6,628 nucleotides of DNA, taken from the NCBI GenBank assembly GCA_030043865.1, contig JASHWZ010000208.1, forward strand, positions 1-6,628. The letters are read 5' to 3'. Positions 1-5,734 of this stretch are shown here, one piece after another. A program made the position numbers and the translations under genes. The notes beneath the pieces were generated by a model. It saw nothing but the letters and a program-made list of their open reading frames with translations. It searched no databases and was not told where the DNA came from. The stretch comes from Thermoplasmata archaeon. GTDB taxonomy: Archaea > Thermoplasmatota > Thermoplasmata > Lutacidiplasmatales > UBA184. Every line of letters begins with the position of its first letter. Positions within the stretch are counted from its first letter, which is position 1.

Positions 1-574
1 TCGCGATGGCAATCGCCGAGCCGTTCACGACGCCGACGTCCAAAATGAAGGTCTGATTCTCAGCATCGGTGGTCCCGTTTGAGTACAGGAAAGACCACCA
101 CGAATATGCCCCGGGCGGGGAGGATCCTCCTTCGGGGGGTACGGAGGGGCGGGCGTTCGATAGATAGTGGGGCGGCCCCACGCTCGCGGGGTCTTGACAG
201 GTGAGGAAGGGGACGACCCAACTTAGCGCTGCCCGCGAGTTTACCCCCTCGTCGGCAATCGGAGTCCAAGGACCATCGGGTGAAAACTCGGCGACGATAT
301 CTGCCATCGGGGCAGCCTGATTGTACGTGAGCTGCTCTCCCGGATAGGGACGACCCCGTGTTCCAAGAAATCCCGGAGCGACGTCGGGGATCAACGCGGC
401 CACGAGAATGACGACCGTGATTGCAACCGCGATCACCGCGATCCAAACCTCGATCCGTTCCATCCGAACGCGCGATACAGACTCAGACCTCGTCGAAGGC
501 GGCGCGGCGCCACCCGAAGAAGCCCTGACGCCGAGCGACTCGCGAAATGCGTGGCCGGGCGATGCTTCTTCCAC
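1..574 (-). CDS. Membrane-anchored extracytoplasmic protein, N-terminal part (C-terminus beyond window)
   Basis: I do not recognise the family. The frame is open from a GTG at 574 to the window edge (191 residues seen) and closed by TAA at 599-601 just upstream. A Ser/Arg-rich tail of about 40 residues precedes one hydrophobic segment (residues about 43-63, WIAVIAVAITVVILVAALIP). The following domain is rich in Pro, Gly, Ser and aromatics and has three N-glycosylation sequons (N166-G-T, N173-Q-T, N184-G-S), so it probably faces outside. GTG 574 is preferred because a TTTAAG box is centred 26-27 bases upstream, the spacing of a leaderless archaeal start. The alternative is ATG 463 (residue 38), which would start immediately before the hydrophobic segment. 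The N-terminus resembles archaeal pilins only loosely: no clear class III signal peptide cleavage site is visible. It lies 94 bases downstream of fic on the same strand but appears to have its own promoter. Confidence 0.72.
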   Translation of the reverse strand, partial: MEEASPGHAFRESLGVRASSGGAAPPSTRSESVSRVRMERIEVWIAVIAVAITVVILVAALIPDVAPGFLGTRGRPYPGEQLTYNQAAPMADIVAEFSPDGPWTPIADEGVNSRAALSWVVPFLTCQDPASVGPPHYLSNARPSVPPEGGSSPPGAYSWWSFLYSNGTTDAENQTFILDVGVVNGSAIAIA

Positions 575-596
575 GATGCTTTCACGCTCCCGCTCG

Positions 597-604
597 ACTT
601 AAAC
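597..604 (-). promoter_or_regulatory. TATA-like box for the membrane-anchored protein
   Basis: The minus strand reads GTTTAAGT. Its centre is 26-27 bases before the GTG at 574, matching the TATA-to-start distance of leaderless archaeal transcripts. This spacing is the main reason for choosing that start. No start-site data are available. Confidence 0.45.
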
Positions 605-624
605 TTCCGGGCTTGACCGCCTCC

Positions 625-640
625 CAGCGTTTTACCGCTG
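625..640. other. Short inverted repeat between fic and the downstream gene
   Basis: CAGCG-TTTTAC-CGCTG can form a 5-bp stem with a 6-base loop, 29-44 bases after the fic stop codon. No T-run follows it on the minus strand, so a terminator role is not supported. It may simply be chance. Confidence 0.2.
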
Positions 641-668
641 CAATTCCTATTCGCGCCACTCGCCCAAT

Positions 669-1757
669 TCAGAACCGTCGAGCATAGACCTCAGCCAAAA
701 ATCGGGACTCCAACCGGTACTTCCGGCCACGACGCGCGCCCTTTGCCTCTAAGATGCGAGCTCTCCGCAACTCATCCAGTGCCGCCCAAAGTGCCGGCGG
801 GCTGTAGTGGGTCTTGTTCGGATACTCGCTTCGGCTGAACCACTCCCCGGTCCCCGAAAGCACCCATCGGAGCACGTGTCGAGTACTCTCACGAGAAAAA
901 CTCGATATCAGGGGCCCGAGATTCGCCTGTTGAGAAGCAGCTCGGTAGGCGCTTTCGGCCTGATTCACGAAATAGCGCGTCCAGGCGTAGTAGTCCCTTC
1001 CAGAGTTCGTTGTTCCGAGAAAGTCGTAGTAGTGTTCGCTCGTTCGAAAGAAACGCGTGTCCAGCGGGATAAGGGGGGACCTCGTGCAGCCGAGATCCTT
1101 CAAGATCGCGATGTTCAAGAGACGGCCCACACGCCCATTCCCGTCCATGAAAGGGTGAATGGCCTGAAACTCTGCGAAGAAGAGCGCCGCAGTGACGACG
1201 GGGAGTTGGGTAAACCTCGCTTCGGCATACCAGGAGAGGAGTTGCCTCAGCTCCTCCTCCGTTCGTTCGGGAGGACTGGGAGTGAACCTGAGCGCCCCGC
1301 TGTCCGTATTGATGATGAAGTTCTGTTCCGGTTTCAGTTCTCCGACCCAGTCCTCGCGCAGATCCCCCTTGTCGTCGGATAGGATCCCTTCAAACAGGCG
1401 TCGGTGAATGGCGCGCACTCCGTCGACCGTGAACTCTGGCGTCTTCCTTCCCGCCAGGTCTGCGTATTCTTCGGCAAGACGGACCACGCCAATTTCCGAC
1501 GGTCCGCTGGGGGGCTGACCCTCGAGCAGTTGACGTGCTCGATTCAGGTCGACCGTCTCCCCTTCTAGGCGAAAGCTGCTGACCGCGTTTCTTACCCTCG
1601 CCATCCCCAACAGGACTTGATGGAGTTGGGGCGATAGTATCCGGGTCTGGAGGATCCCGTCCCAACGGAGGCATTCGGCCGCAGGACGCCCTATGTCGTC
1701 TCTCGGGTGTATCTGAGGTCGAAACCCGTGCGTAGTGTCTGGCTTTACCAAGGGCAC
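669..1757 (-). CDS. fic: Fic-family protein adenylyltransferase with C-terminal winged helix
   Basis: The protein has 362 residues. Fic enzymes usually transfer AMP from ATP to a hydroxyl side chain of a target protein. The full active-site motif is present at residues 201-212 (HPFMDGNGRVGR), with catalytic His201, acidic Asp205 and both arginines. Residues 61-66 (SFRLEG) fit the inhibitory [S/T]xxxE[G/N] motif on the N-terminal side, making this a class II, self-inhibited Fic with Glu65 as the likely inhibitory residue. The stretch around residues 140-162 fits the target-binding flap. Residues about 282-362 resemble a winged helix, common in stand-alone Fic regulators. The start is GTG 1757: an in-frame TAA lies two codons upstream, and a TATA box sits about 25 bases before it, suggesting a leaderless message. 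The stop is TGA at 669-671. The frame is intact with no missing motif residue, so an active enzyme is likely. Its target cannot be told from sequence. Confidence 0.93.
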   Translation of the reverse strand: MPLVKPDTTHGFRPQIHPRDDIGRPAAECLRWDGILQTRILSPQLHQVLLGMARVRNAVSSFRLEGETVDLNRARQLLEGQPPSGPSEIGVVRLAEEYADLAGRKTPEFTVDGVRAIHRRLFEGILSDDKGDLREDWVGELKPEQNFIINTDSGALRFTPSPPERTEEELRQLLSWYAEARFTQLPVVTAALFFAEFQAIHPFMDGNGRVGRLLNIAILKDLGCTRSPLIPLDTRFFRTSEHYYDFLGTTNSGRDYYAWTRYFVNQAESAYRAASQQANLGPLISSFSRESTRHVLRWVLSGTGEWFSRSEYPNKTHYSPPALWAALDELRRARILEAKGARRGRKYRLESRFLAEVYARRF

Positions 1758-1777
1758 GCTTGGTTATCAATTGTTAG

Positions 1778-1785
1778 ATATATTT
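1778..1785 (-). promoter_or_regulatory. TATA box of fic
   Basis: The minus strand reads AAATATAT in an AT-rich patch that stands out from the GC-rich surroundings. Its centre is about 25 bases before the GTG start of fic, with no room for a ribosome-binding site, so a leaderless transcript is expected. It lies directly downstream of the terminator at 1807-1853, which would insulate fic from upstream transcription. Confidence 0.6.
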
Positions 1786-1806
1786 GAGATTATCATAAGT
1801 CGTTTG

Positions 1807-1853
1807 AAAAAAAGCCCGTTGCTGCCAATCCGGTCGCTTCGGAATGAACGGGC
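1807..1853 (-). terminator. Stem-loop followed by T7, ending a leftward transcript before fic
   Basis: On the minus strand GCCCGTT (1853-1847) pairs with AACGGGC (1820-1814), with a 26-base loop that can form a further small CCGA/TCGG-type stem, and seven T residues follow at 1813-1807. Archaeal RNA polymerase terminates at U-runs, and the stem makes the site resemble an intrinsic terminator. It would stop transcription coming from the SRPBCC-like gene or from the unassigned stretch after it. Confidence 0.5.
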
Positions 1854-1857
1854 CGGA

Positions 1858-2226
1858 CCTTTCTCCCAGGTCAGGAACGTGTAAGCACGCCCGCGCCGTC
1901 GTCCCTTTCGTCGTCTGGGTCTCCGGGCCTATCACCGTGCTATCGATCCGGTGCGCACCCTCCCATGCGTTCGGCAGTCGTCGTCTGCGTCCTCGCTCGA
2001 AAGCACAGCTCCCCTTGTGCCCCGCGAGCGAACTCCGAGAGACACGGTCTTCGAATTCCGTTCGAACGACCACGCTTCTGACCGTCCGCAGTCATCACGC
2101 AGAGCGCTTCGTTCGGGCCGAAACATGGAGAGATCGCCCGTTCCAAAGCCGTCGGGTCGACTCAATCGCGCCGGTGCGTCACGAGCATTTTGGGAACGGC
2201 GGGTTGTTCATCCGTAACACCCGGCT
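1858..2226. other. Gene-poor stretch of about 370 bases, no supported feature
   Basis: Several short open frames exist on both strands. All give Arg/Ser-rich, low-complexity translations with no hydrophobic core, no family motif and no start signal, and they overlap one another. No tRNA cloverleaf, CRISPR repeat or transposon end was found. Because a leftward terminator closes the stretch at 1807-1853, it is probably either a long 3' untranslated region of the SRPBCC-like gene or the remains of a lost minus-strand gene. Confidence 0.4.
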
Positions 2227-2664
2227 TCACCGATGCTTCCTTCGCCACGCTCGAATCGCGGCAAGGTCTTCTCGGTGAGCATCCCCGAGCGTGCGCAGGA
2301 GACGGCGCTTGGCTTCCGCCGGTGAGTAGACCCTCGAGCGCACGTCCCCGAAGATATCGACCCGCGTTCTCTTCCCCGCCGGCCGATGTATTCCCACGAA
2401 CCGGGTGCCTGCGTACGTCCCCTTGAGTTCCTCCACGAAGAAGCAGTAGGGTGGGAAGGTTGTCAATCGGCTCAACGCAGGGGTCCAGCGGCCATCCCGA
2501 AAACGTTCGAAGGAAAGCGTTATCGTCAGGCCCTCGGTTTTGACGACTTTGAAGTTTCGAACGTCTTTCGCATGAGCCCGCCCGTGCTCGGGCGAGTTCA
2601 GAAACTTCACGACGACCTCGATCGGGAGCGGGATGGAATCTCCGGTATCTTCGAAGTACGTCAT
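2227..2664 (-). CDS. Small SRPBCC/START-like domain protein
   Basis: The protein has 145 residues from ATG 2664 to TGA 2227-2229. The pattern fits the SRPBCC (Bet v1/START) fold: a first strand and helix (residues about 10-35), a run of alternating hydrophobic strands (about 37-108, including FPPYCFFVEEL, GTYAGTRF and TRVDIFGDV), then a long basic C-terminal helix (about 114-143). Family members bind hydrophobic ligands or act as cyclases or chaperones, and no ligand can be named here. The frame continues upstream to a TTG at 2769, but those 35 residues look non-coding, while ATG 2664 begins at the conserved part and gives the usual family length. A weak TATA-like box lies about 30 bases upstream. 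The gene is divergent from the nucleotidyltransferase gene. The fold assignment rests on pattern only; that this frame is coding is more certain. Confidence 0.65.
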   Translation of the reverse strand: MTYFEDTGDSIPLPIEVVVKFLNSPEHGRAHAKDVRNFKVVKTEGLTITLSFERFRDGRWTPALSRLTTFPPYCFFVEELKGTYAGTRFVGIHRPAGKRTRVDIFGDVRSRVYSPAEAKRRLLRTLGDAHREDLAAIRAWRRKHR

Positions 2665-2689
2665 CGTGCTCGGGGACACGGAGTCCAGA

Positions 2690-2697
2690 CATTTAGC
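2690..2697 (-). promoter_or_regulatory. Weak TATA-like box for the SRPBCC-like gene
   Basis: The minus strand reads GCTAAATG, centred about 30 bases before ATG 2664, giving a leader of only about 3 bases. It is a poor match, so transcription may instead start from the strong, nearly symmetrical TATA box at 2798-2805, which would give a leader of about 110 bases. Confidence 0.3.
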
Positions 2698-2797
2698 CCT
2701 GCGCGCGCGTGCAGTGTAGAACGTCTCCGCGCTCTGCGTCGATGGCAGGGTGGCTCTCCAGCAGGTCAACTGCGCTTGTGTGGCCGACGAAGGCTAG

Positions 2798-2805
2798 TTA
2801 TAAAT
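2798..2805 (+). promoter_or_regulatory. Strong TATA box of the nucleotidyltransferase operon, possibly bidirectional
   Basis: TTATAAAT is the best TATA box in the window. A start site 25-26 bases downstream falls near 2827, leaving a leader of about 15 bases before ATG 2842. The element is almost palindromic, so it could also drive the divergent minus-strand gene. It is flanked by a direct repeat of GGCTA (2792-2796 and 2810-2814). Confidence 0.6.
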
Positions 2806-2813
2806 GATCGGCT

Positions 2814-2842
2814 ATCCGGTCACATGACCTGAAATCCGGTCA
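2814..2842 (+). promoter_or_regulatory. Operator candidate: inverted and direct GGTCA half-sites over the start of the operon
   Basis: ATCCGGTCA occurs at 2814-2822 and again at 2834-2842, exactly 20 bases apart, about two helical turns. Between them TGACC (2825-2829) makes an inverted repeat with the first copy (GGTCA-CA-TGACC, 2818-2829). The first dyad covers the predicted transcription start and the second direct repeat runs into the start codon. A protein bound here would block transcription initiation. The encoded winged-helix protein is the natural candidate, giving self-repression. No binding data exist; this is inferred from symmetry and position. Confidence 0.5.
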
Positions 2843-3445
2843 TGCGCCTGCACTCCCCCCTAAGGGAAATTCTAGGCAGCCGCTCGCGAGTCGCCGTGCT
2901 CCGCACCGTGGTTCTCTATCCTCGAAAGGAATTCACCGGCCGGGAGCTGGCTCGGCTCTCGGACACCTCGGTCGCGCAGGCCCAGCAGGCGCTCTCGCAG
3001 CTCCGCGACGCTGGCCTCGTTGAGCGCCGGAGCGCGGGTCGTACCCACCAGTGGCGCGGGGTTGAGCGTCACATTCTCTGGAAGAGCCTGGCCCGACTTT
3101 TCCGCACTGAGACGGCGCTACTGCCAGGGCTCCAACGCGACCTACATCGTATCTTGCAAAGAGGTCCAAAAAAACTCGGCCTGGATTTGCGGATCCGTCG
3201 CGCTCGGTCGCGAGCGATCGACGAGCGACGTTGACCTGTTCGTCGAAGTCCTCCGTGGGAGCGACAAAGAGCGGGTCGAGCGACTTTTGCATGCTGGACT
3301 CGTTGGTCTCCGCCGTAAGTACGGCGTCTCGGTCAATCCTCTCGTAGTGGTGGGTACGAAATCGAAGCAGATCAATCCGAATGTGCTCGATGATGTGCGG
3401 GAGCATGGCCTTCCAGTCTCATCTCCCTCGAGGAAGCATGCATGA
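2842..3445 (+). CDS. Winged-helix / minimal nucleotidyltransferase fusion, split by a frameshift
   Basis: Two frames join into one 200-residue protein if a single A is removed from the A7 run at 3168-3174. Residues about 8-75 form a winged-helix DNA-binding domain (recognition helix in SVAQAQQALSQLRDAGLV, then a basic wing). Residues about 111-195 form a nucleotidyltransferase domain with the signature G117-S118, ten residues, then D129-V-D131, which binds Mg-NTP. An obvious third carboxylate is not seen in the SVNPLVV strand. Fusions of this layout are common in archaea, and related minimal nucleotidyltransferases serve as AMP-transferring antitoxins. As read, the first frame stops at 3232-3234 after 130 residues and loses the catalytic domain. 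ATG 2842 is the first possible start: an in-frame TGA lies three codons upstream. The end overlaps the next gene (ATGA). Whether the break is real, recoded or a sequence error cannot be decided here. Confidence 0.82.
3168..3174 (+). other. A7 run at the frameshift point of the nucleotidyltransferase gene
   Basis: The upstream frame reads CCA-AAA-AAA-CTC and then loses family resemblance. The frame one base further reads AAC-TCG-GCC-TGG into the GS/DxD motif. With A6 the join would be P-K-N-S-A-W. A homopolymer is the classic place for a sequencing indel, a real slippage mutation, or slippage by RNA polymerase or ribosome. Confidence 0.75.
3430..3433 (+). promoter_or_regulatory. Ribosome-binding site of the second operon gene
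   Basis: GAGG lies eight bases before ATG 3442, inside the end of the nucleotidyltransferase gene. It decides in favour of ATG 3442 over the out-of-frame ATG at 3438, and with the ATGA overlap it points to coupled translation. Confidence 0.5.
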
Positions 3446-3760
3446 CCGGTCGGACCGAGTCGCTCCCGAAGGAGGTCGTTCAAGAGTTCAGAATCTCCTC
3501 CGGCGATCAACTCCTGGTCGACTTCGTGCGAATTCCTCGACTCGAGACCCTGATCGGCTGCCTGAAGGAAAGGATGAGCGCCGAAGAGTTCTCGAAACTG
3601 AGCAACGAAGGCGAGGACCTTGGTGGACGTTCCGGCCGACAGCTACGCGGAGAACTCTTTGTCGGAGGGTAACGATCCGTTCGAGCGAGTCTTCCGAAGG
3701 AAACTACTCGCCACCGCAGCTCTAAATGTCCTCGAAAGGCATCCGGCCACCCTCCGGTGA
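3442..3760 (+). CDS. Small partner protein of the nucleotidyltransferase, unknown family, frameshifted
   Basis: I do not recognise the family. The start overlaps the preceding stop (ATGA), so the two products are probably made together. As read, the frame stops at 3670-3672 after 76 residues, ending in a Gly/Arg-rich stretch. A frame one base further carries a plausible helical continuation (AENSLSEGNDPFERVFRRKL and so on) to TGA 3758-3760, and stops in that frame at 3599-3601 place the break between 3602 and 3669. Removing one G near 3609-3611 gives a smooth 105-residue protein: a hydrophobic middle (about 20-45), an acidic linker (about 60-80), and an amphipathic C-terminal helix (about 80-101). 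It lacks the R-x4-6-H motif of HEPN toxins, the usual partner of minimal nucleotidyltransferases. Position suggests a toxin, antitoxin or adaptor, but no activity is visible. The tail could instead be a separate 45-residue frame from GTG 3623. Confidence 0.55.
3602..3669 (+). other. Zone of a second one-base frameshift
   Basis: The upstream frame stops at 3670-3672, and the downstream frame is closed before 3602 by TGA. The switch has the same direction as in the preceding gene (one extra base). The GG at 3610-3611 is the simplest place, giving N-E-A-R-T-L-V-D-V across the join. There is no long homopolymer here, unlike the first site. Confidence 0.5.
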
Positions 3761-3789
3761 GCCCGACGATTAGACGCGGCTGGAGCCTA

Positions 3790-3829
3790 CCCGGCGCGCC
3801 GGGCCAGGGTCCCGTCGTCGGGACGGCCC
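3790..3829 (+). other. Pair of strong GC stem-loops between the operon and the propeller gene
   Basis: CCCGGCGCGCCGGG (3790-3803) is a perfect 14-base palindrome. It overlaps a longer hairpin: GGGCC (3801-3805) pairs with GGCCC (3825-3829), and GTCCCG (3809-3814) pairs with CGGGAC (3819-3824) around a TCGT loop, giving 11 bp with a three-base bulge. The two structures cannot both form fully. No T-run follows, so a simple terminator is unlikely. It may lie in the 3' end of the operon message or the leader of the propeller gene, for which no clear TATA box is visible. Confidence 0.4.
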
Positions 3830-3927
3830 ACGGAAATCTTCGAGGCCCGCGGCTCGTCCCCCGGCGCTAGGTCCCGATAGAGGGGGCCAAGCGGCTTTCT
3901 GCACCTAACCTATGGCGCCGGCAGGAC

Positions 3928-5670
3928 ATGCCGGCGAACGGTCCCCTGGCTCGTTCGATCCCCTTGGTGTGCGGCATCGTTGTTGTGGTTCTTCTCGCTG
4001 TCTCCGCAGTGGGCGCGACGCCAACGGTGGCACGGTCGCCGGGAGCGGTAGTCACCGTGCGTACGAACGTGTCCGGCCCGACCAACGTCGCGGACCCCGC
4101 GGGTCTGGCCGTCGGCTCGGTGAGCACCGGTTATCTCCCGGATTCCATCGCGTACGACGGTGCGACCGGGGATGTCTTCGTCGAAAACGAGGGTTCTTCC
4201 AACGTGTCGGTGATTTCGCCTTTCACCGAGCAAGTGGTAGGGTCGATCTCCCTACCCTCCATGGAGGGATACCCATTGACTCCGTACGCTGTCTCGATCG
4301 TGTGGGATCCGGGCAACGGAGACCTCTATCTGACGGACGGACTGACACCGGACGTGACCGTGATCTCAGGGACGACGGACACGATCGTCACCGCGATTCC
4401 GATAGGGGGCATGCCGGACGACCTAGCTCTCTCTACGAACTTTACCGAGCTCTTCGTCGCCAATGGCGGTTCGGGGTCGGTCGCCATAATCGACACCGCT
4501 ACGAATTCGGTGTCCGCTACGGTCTCGGATCTCGGCTGGACCTCGGCCATCGCGTTCGACAGCGCCACCGACGAGGCCTATGCCTTGGCGAACTTCTCCA
4601 CACCGATCATCAGCAGCCAAGGCCGGCTCGTCGGTTCCTTGCCACCTTCGGGGGTATTGGGATCTCGGATGTCATACGACGCCTCCGACGGCGATCTTCT
4701 GCTCATGGACGGCTTTTCGAAGCTGGAGGCGATTGATCCCTCGAACGGGAACGTGAATGCGACGCTCCCCCTGTGTGAGTATCCCGAGGGTCTCACCCTG
4801 GCACCGGGCGGAGGATTTGCCTACGTGGTCTGCCCGAGCCCGGCGGGGTACGCCGCTTCGTACGGTGTCTTGGACGTGATCTCCGTCACGACCCTAGCCA
4901 TCACCGAGACGCTGAATTCGGGCCTCTCGGCCGGCTACTCGGCGGTGGCCGTCTCGCCGTCGGACACGTCGATCTACGTCGTCAACTCGGGGAGCGGCAC
5001 CGTCACATACTTCACGCCGTCCAGTTCCACTTCGATCGTCGTCCAATTCGATTCCGTCGGTCTACCGGGCGGCGTCGGTTGGGGAGTCGCCCTCGACGGG
5101 TGGACGTGGCAGGACTCGGGAACCGGAAGCCTTTCCTTCACGTTGGCCGACAACGCGTCGGCGTACCTCGTCCGATCTTCGGATGCCGATTGGTCCCCCG
5201 AGGTCCCGTCCGGTCATTTCGAGACGAACCAGTCCGAACTTTCCCTCACCGTCGACTTCGCTCCGGAGCTATACGCCGTCACATTTCAAGAAACGGGTGT
5301 GTCGATTGGCGCGTGGTCGGTCTCGCTCGGCGGCGCGAGTGAGATATCGTATTTTGGCAACTCGCTCACCTTCTACGAGTTCAACGGGTCCTACGGGTAT
5401 TCGATCTCCGGCCCCTCGGGGCTGGCCGCGACTCCGGCGGGGGGTGTTGTGAACGTCTCCGGCGCTCCCGTCAGCCAGTCGGTGATCTTCACTCCCGCGG
5501 GGCCGACGTCGAGTACGGCACCGTCCGGGACGGCTTGGCCCTGGATCGCTCTCGGCCTCGGCGTGGCCATTGCGATTCTGCTGACAGTCGTCTACGCCAT
5601 CCGTCGGCGTCGGCGCTCGCGTTTGGCCTCCCCGACTTCCTCCACGCCGTACGGGCGCACGAAGCAGTAG
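3928..5670 (+). CDS. Membrane-anchored seven-bladed YVTN beta-propeller surface protein
   Basis: The protein has 580 residues. A signal peptide (residues 1-30; basic N-region, hydrophobic core PLVCGIVVVVLLAVSAVGA) is followed by seven propeller blades beginning near residues 71, 119, 162, 205, 245, 286 and 337, each with the pattern 'P..IA.D...G.lyV.N..s..V.vId..t..v...i'. Two beta-sandwich repeats follow (about 367-445 and 448-523); the second (YAVTFQETGVSIGAWSVSLG, then FNGSYGYSI and SQSVIFTP) is the typical Thermoplasmata surface repeat. A Ser/Thr/Pro spacer, one membrane helix (about 538-558) and an Arg-rich cytoplasmic tail finish the protein. Nine N-x-S/T sequons suggest a heavily glycosylated exterior. 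It probably acts in adhesion or as part of the cell envelope; no catalytic site is seen. ATG 3928 is chosen because it directly precedes the signal peptide. Two tandem TAG stops end it (5668-5673). Confidence 0.9.
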   Translation: MPANGPLARSIPLVCGIVVVVLLAVSAVGATPTVARSPGAVVTVRTNVSGPTNVADPAGLAVGSVSTGYLPDSIAYDGATGDVFVENEGSSNVSVISPFTEQVVGSISLPSMEGYPLTPYAVSIVWDPGNGDLYLTDGLTPDVTVISGTTDTIVTAIPIGGMPDDLALSTNFTELFVANGGSGSVAIIDTATNSVSATVSDLGWTSAIAFDSATDEAYALANFSTPIISSQGRLVGSLPPSGVLGSRMSYDASDGDLLLMDGFSKLEAIDPSNGNVNATLPLCEYPEGLTLAPGGGFAYVVCPSPAGYAASYGVLDVISVTTLAITETLNSGLSAGYSAVAVSPSDTSIYVVNSGSGTVTYFTPSSSTSIVVQFDSVGLPGGVGWGVALDGWTWQDSGTGSLSFTLADNASAYLVRSSDADWSPEVPSGHFETNQSELSLTVDFAPELYAVTFQETGVSIGAWSVSLGGASEISYFGNSLTFYEFNGSYGYSISGPSGLAATPAGGVVNVSGAPVSQSVIFTPAGPTSSTAPSGTAWPWIALGLGVAIAILLTVVYAIRRRRRSRLASPTSSTPYGRTKQ

Positions 5671-5679
5671 TAGGGCGTC

Positions 5680-5699
5680 GCCGCGCAGAAGCACGCGGC
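5680..5699. other. Stem-loop between convergent genes
   Basis: GCCGCG-CAGAAGCA-CGCGGC can form a 6-bp stem with an 8-base loop in the 64-base gap between the two convergent stop codons. A wider inverted repeat (GCGTCG at 5675-5680 with CGACGC near 5730-5735) encloses it. There is no T-run on either strand, so a terminator function is only a guess based on position. Confidence 0.3.
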
Positions 5700-5734
5700 C
5701 GCCACTCGGTCGAAGCCGGGAGTCCGCGCCGACG

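Noticed and set aside
807..1382. 191-residue open frame on + strand inside fic
   Set aside because: Antisense shadow of fic, which has a complete catalytic motif; the translation is Arg-rich with no motif.
1774..2073. Minus-strand frame with 'RIDSTVIG', recalling the DSTV motif of IS4/IS5 transposases
   Set aside because: No further transposase motif around it, no terminal inverted repeats, and the frame runs through the terminator and the fic TATA box. Taken as chance.
1844..2278. 144-residue + strand frame in the gene-poor stretch
   Set aside because: No start signal, Arg/Ser-rich and no fold pattern; it also overlaps the end of the SRPBCC-like gene.
2162..2692. 176-residue minus-strand frame overlapping the SRPBCC-like gene
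   Set aside because: Arg/Gly-rich translation without a hydrophobic pattern; the frame 2227-2664 has regular strands and a proper C-terminal helix.
3442..3760. HEPN toxin expected as partner of the nucleotidyltransferase
   Set aside because: No R-x4-6-H motif in either the read or the repaired product.
3912..4736. 274-residue + strand frame over the propeller gene
   Set aside because: One-frame-shifted shadow caused by biased codon use; Arg/Gly-rich and without a signal peptide.
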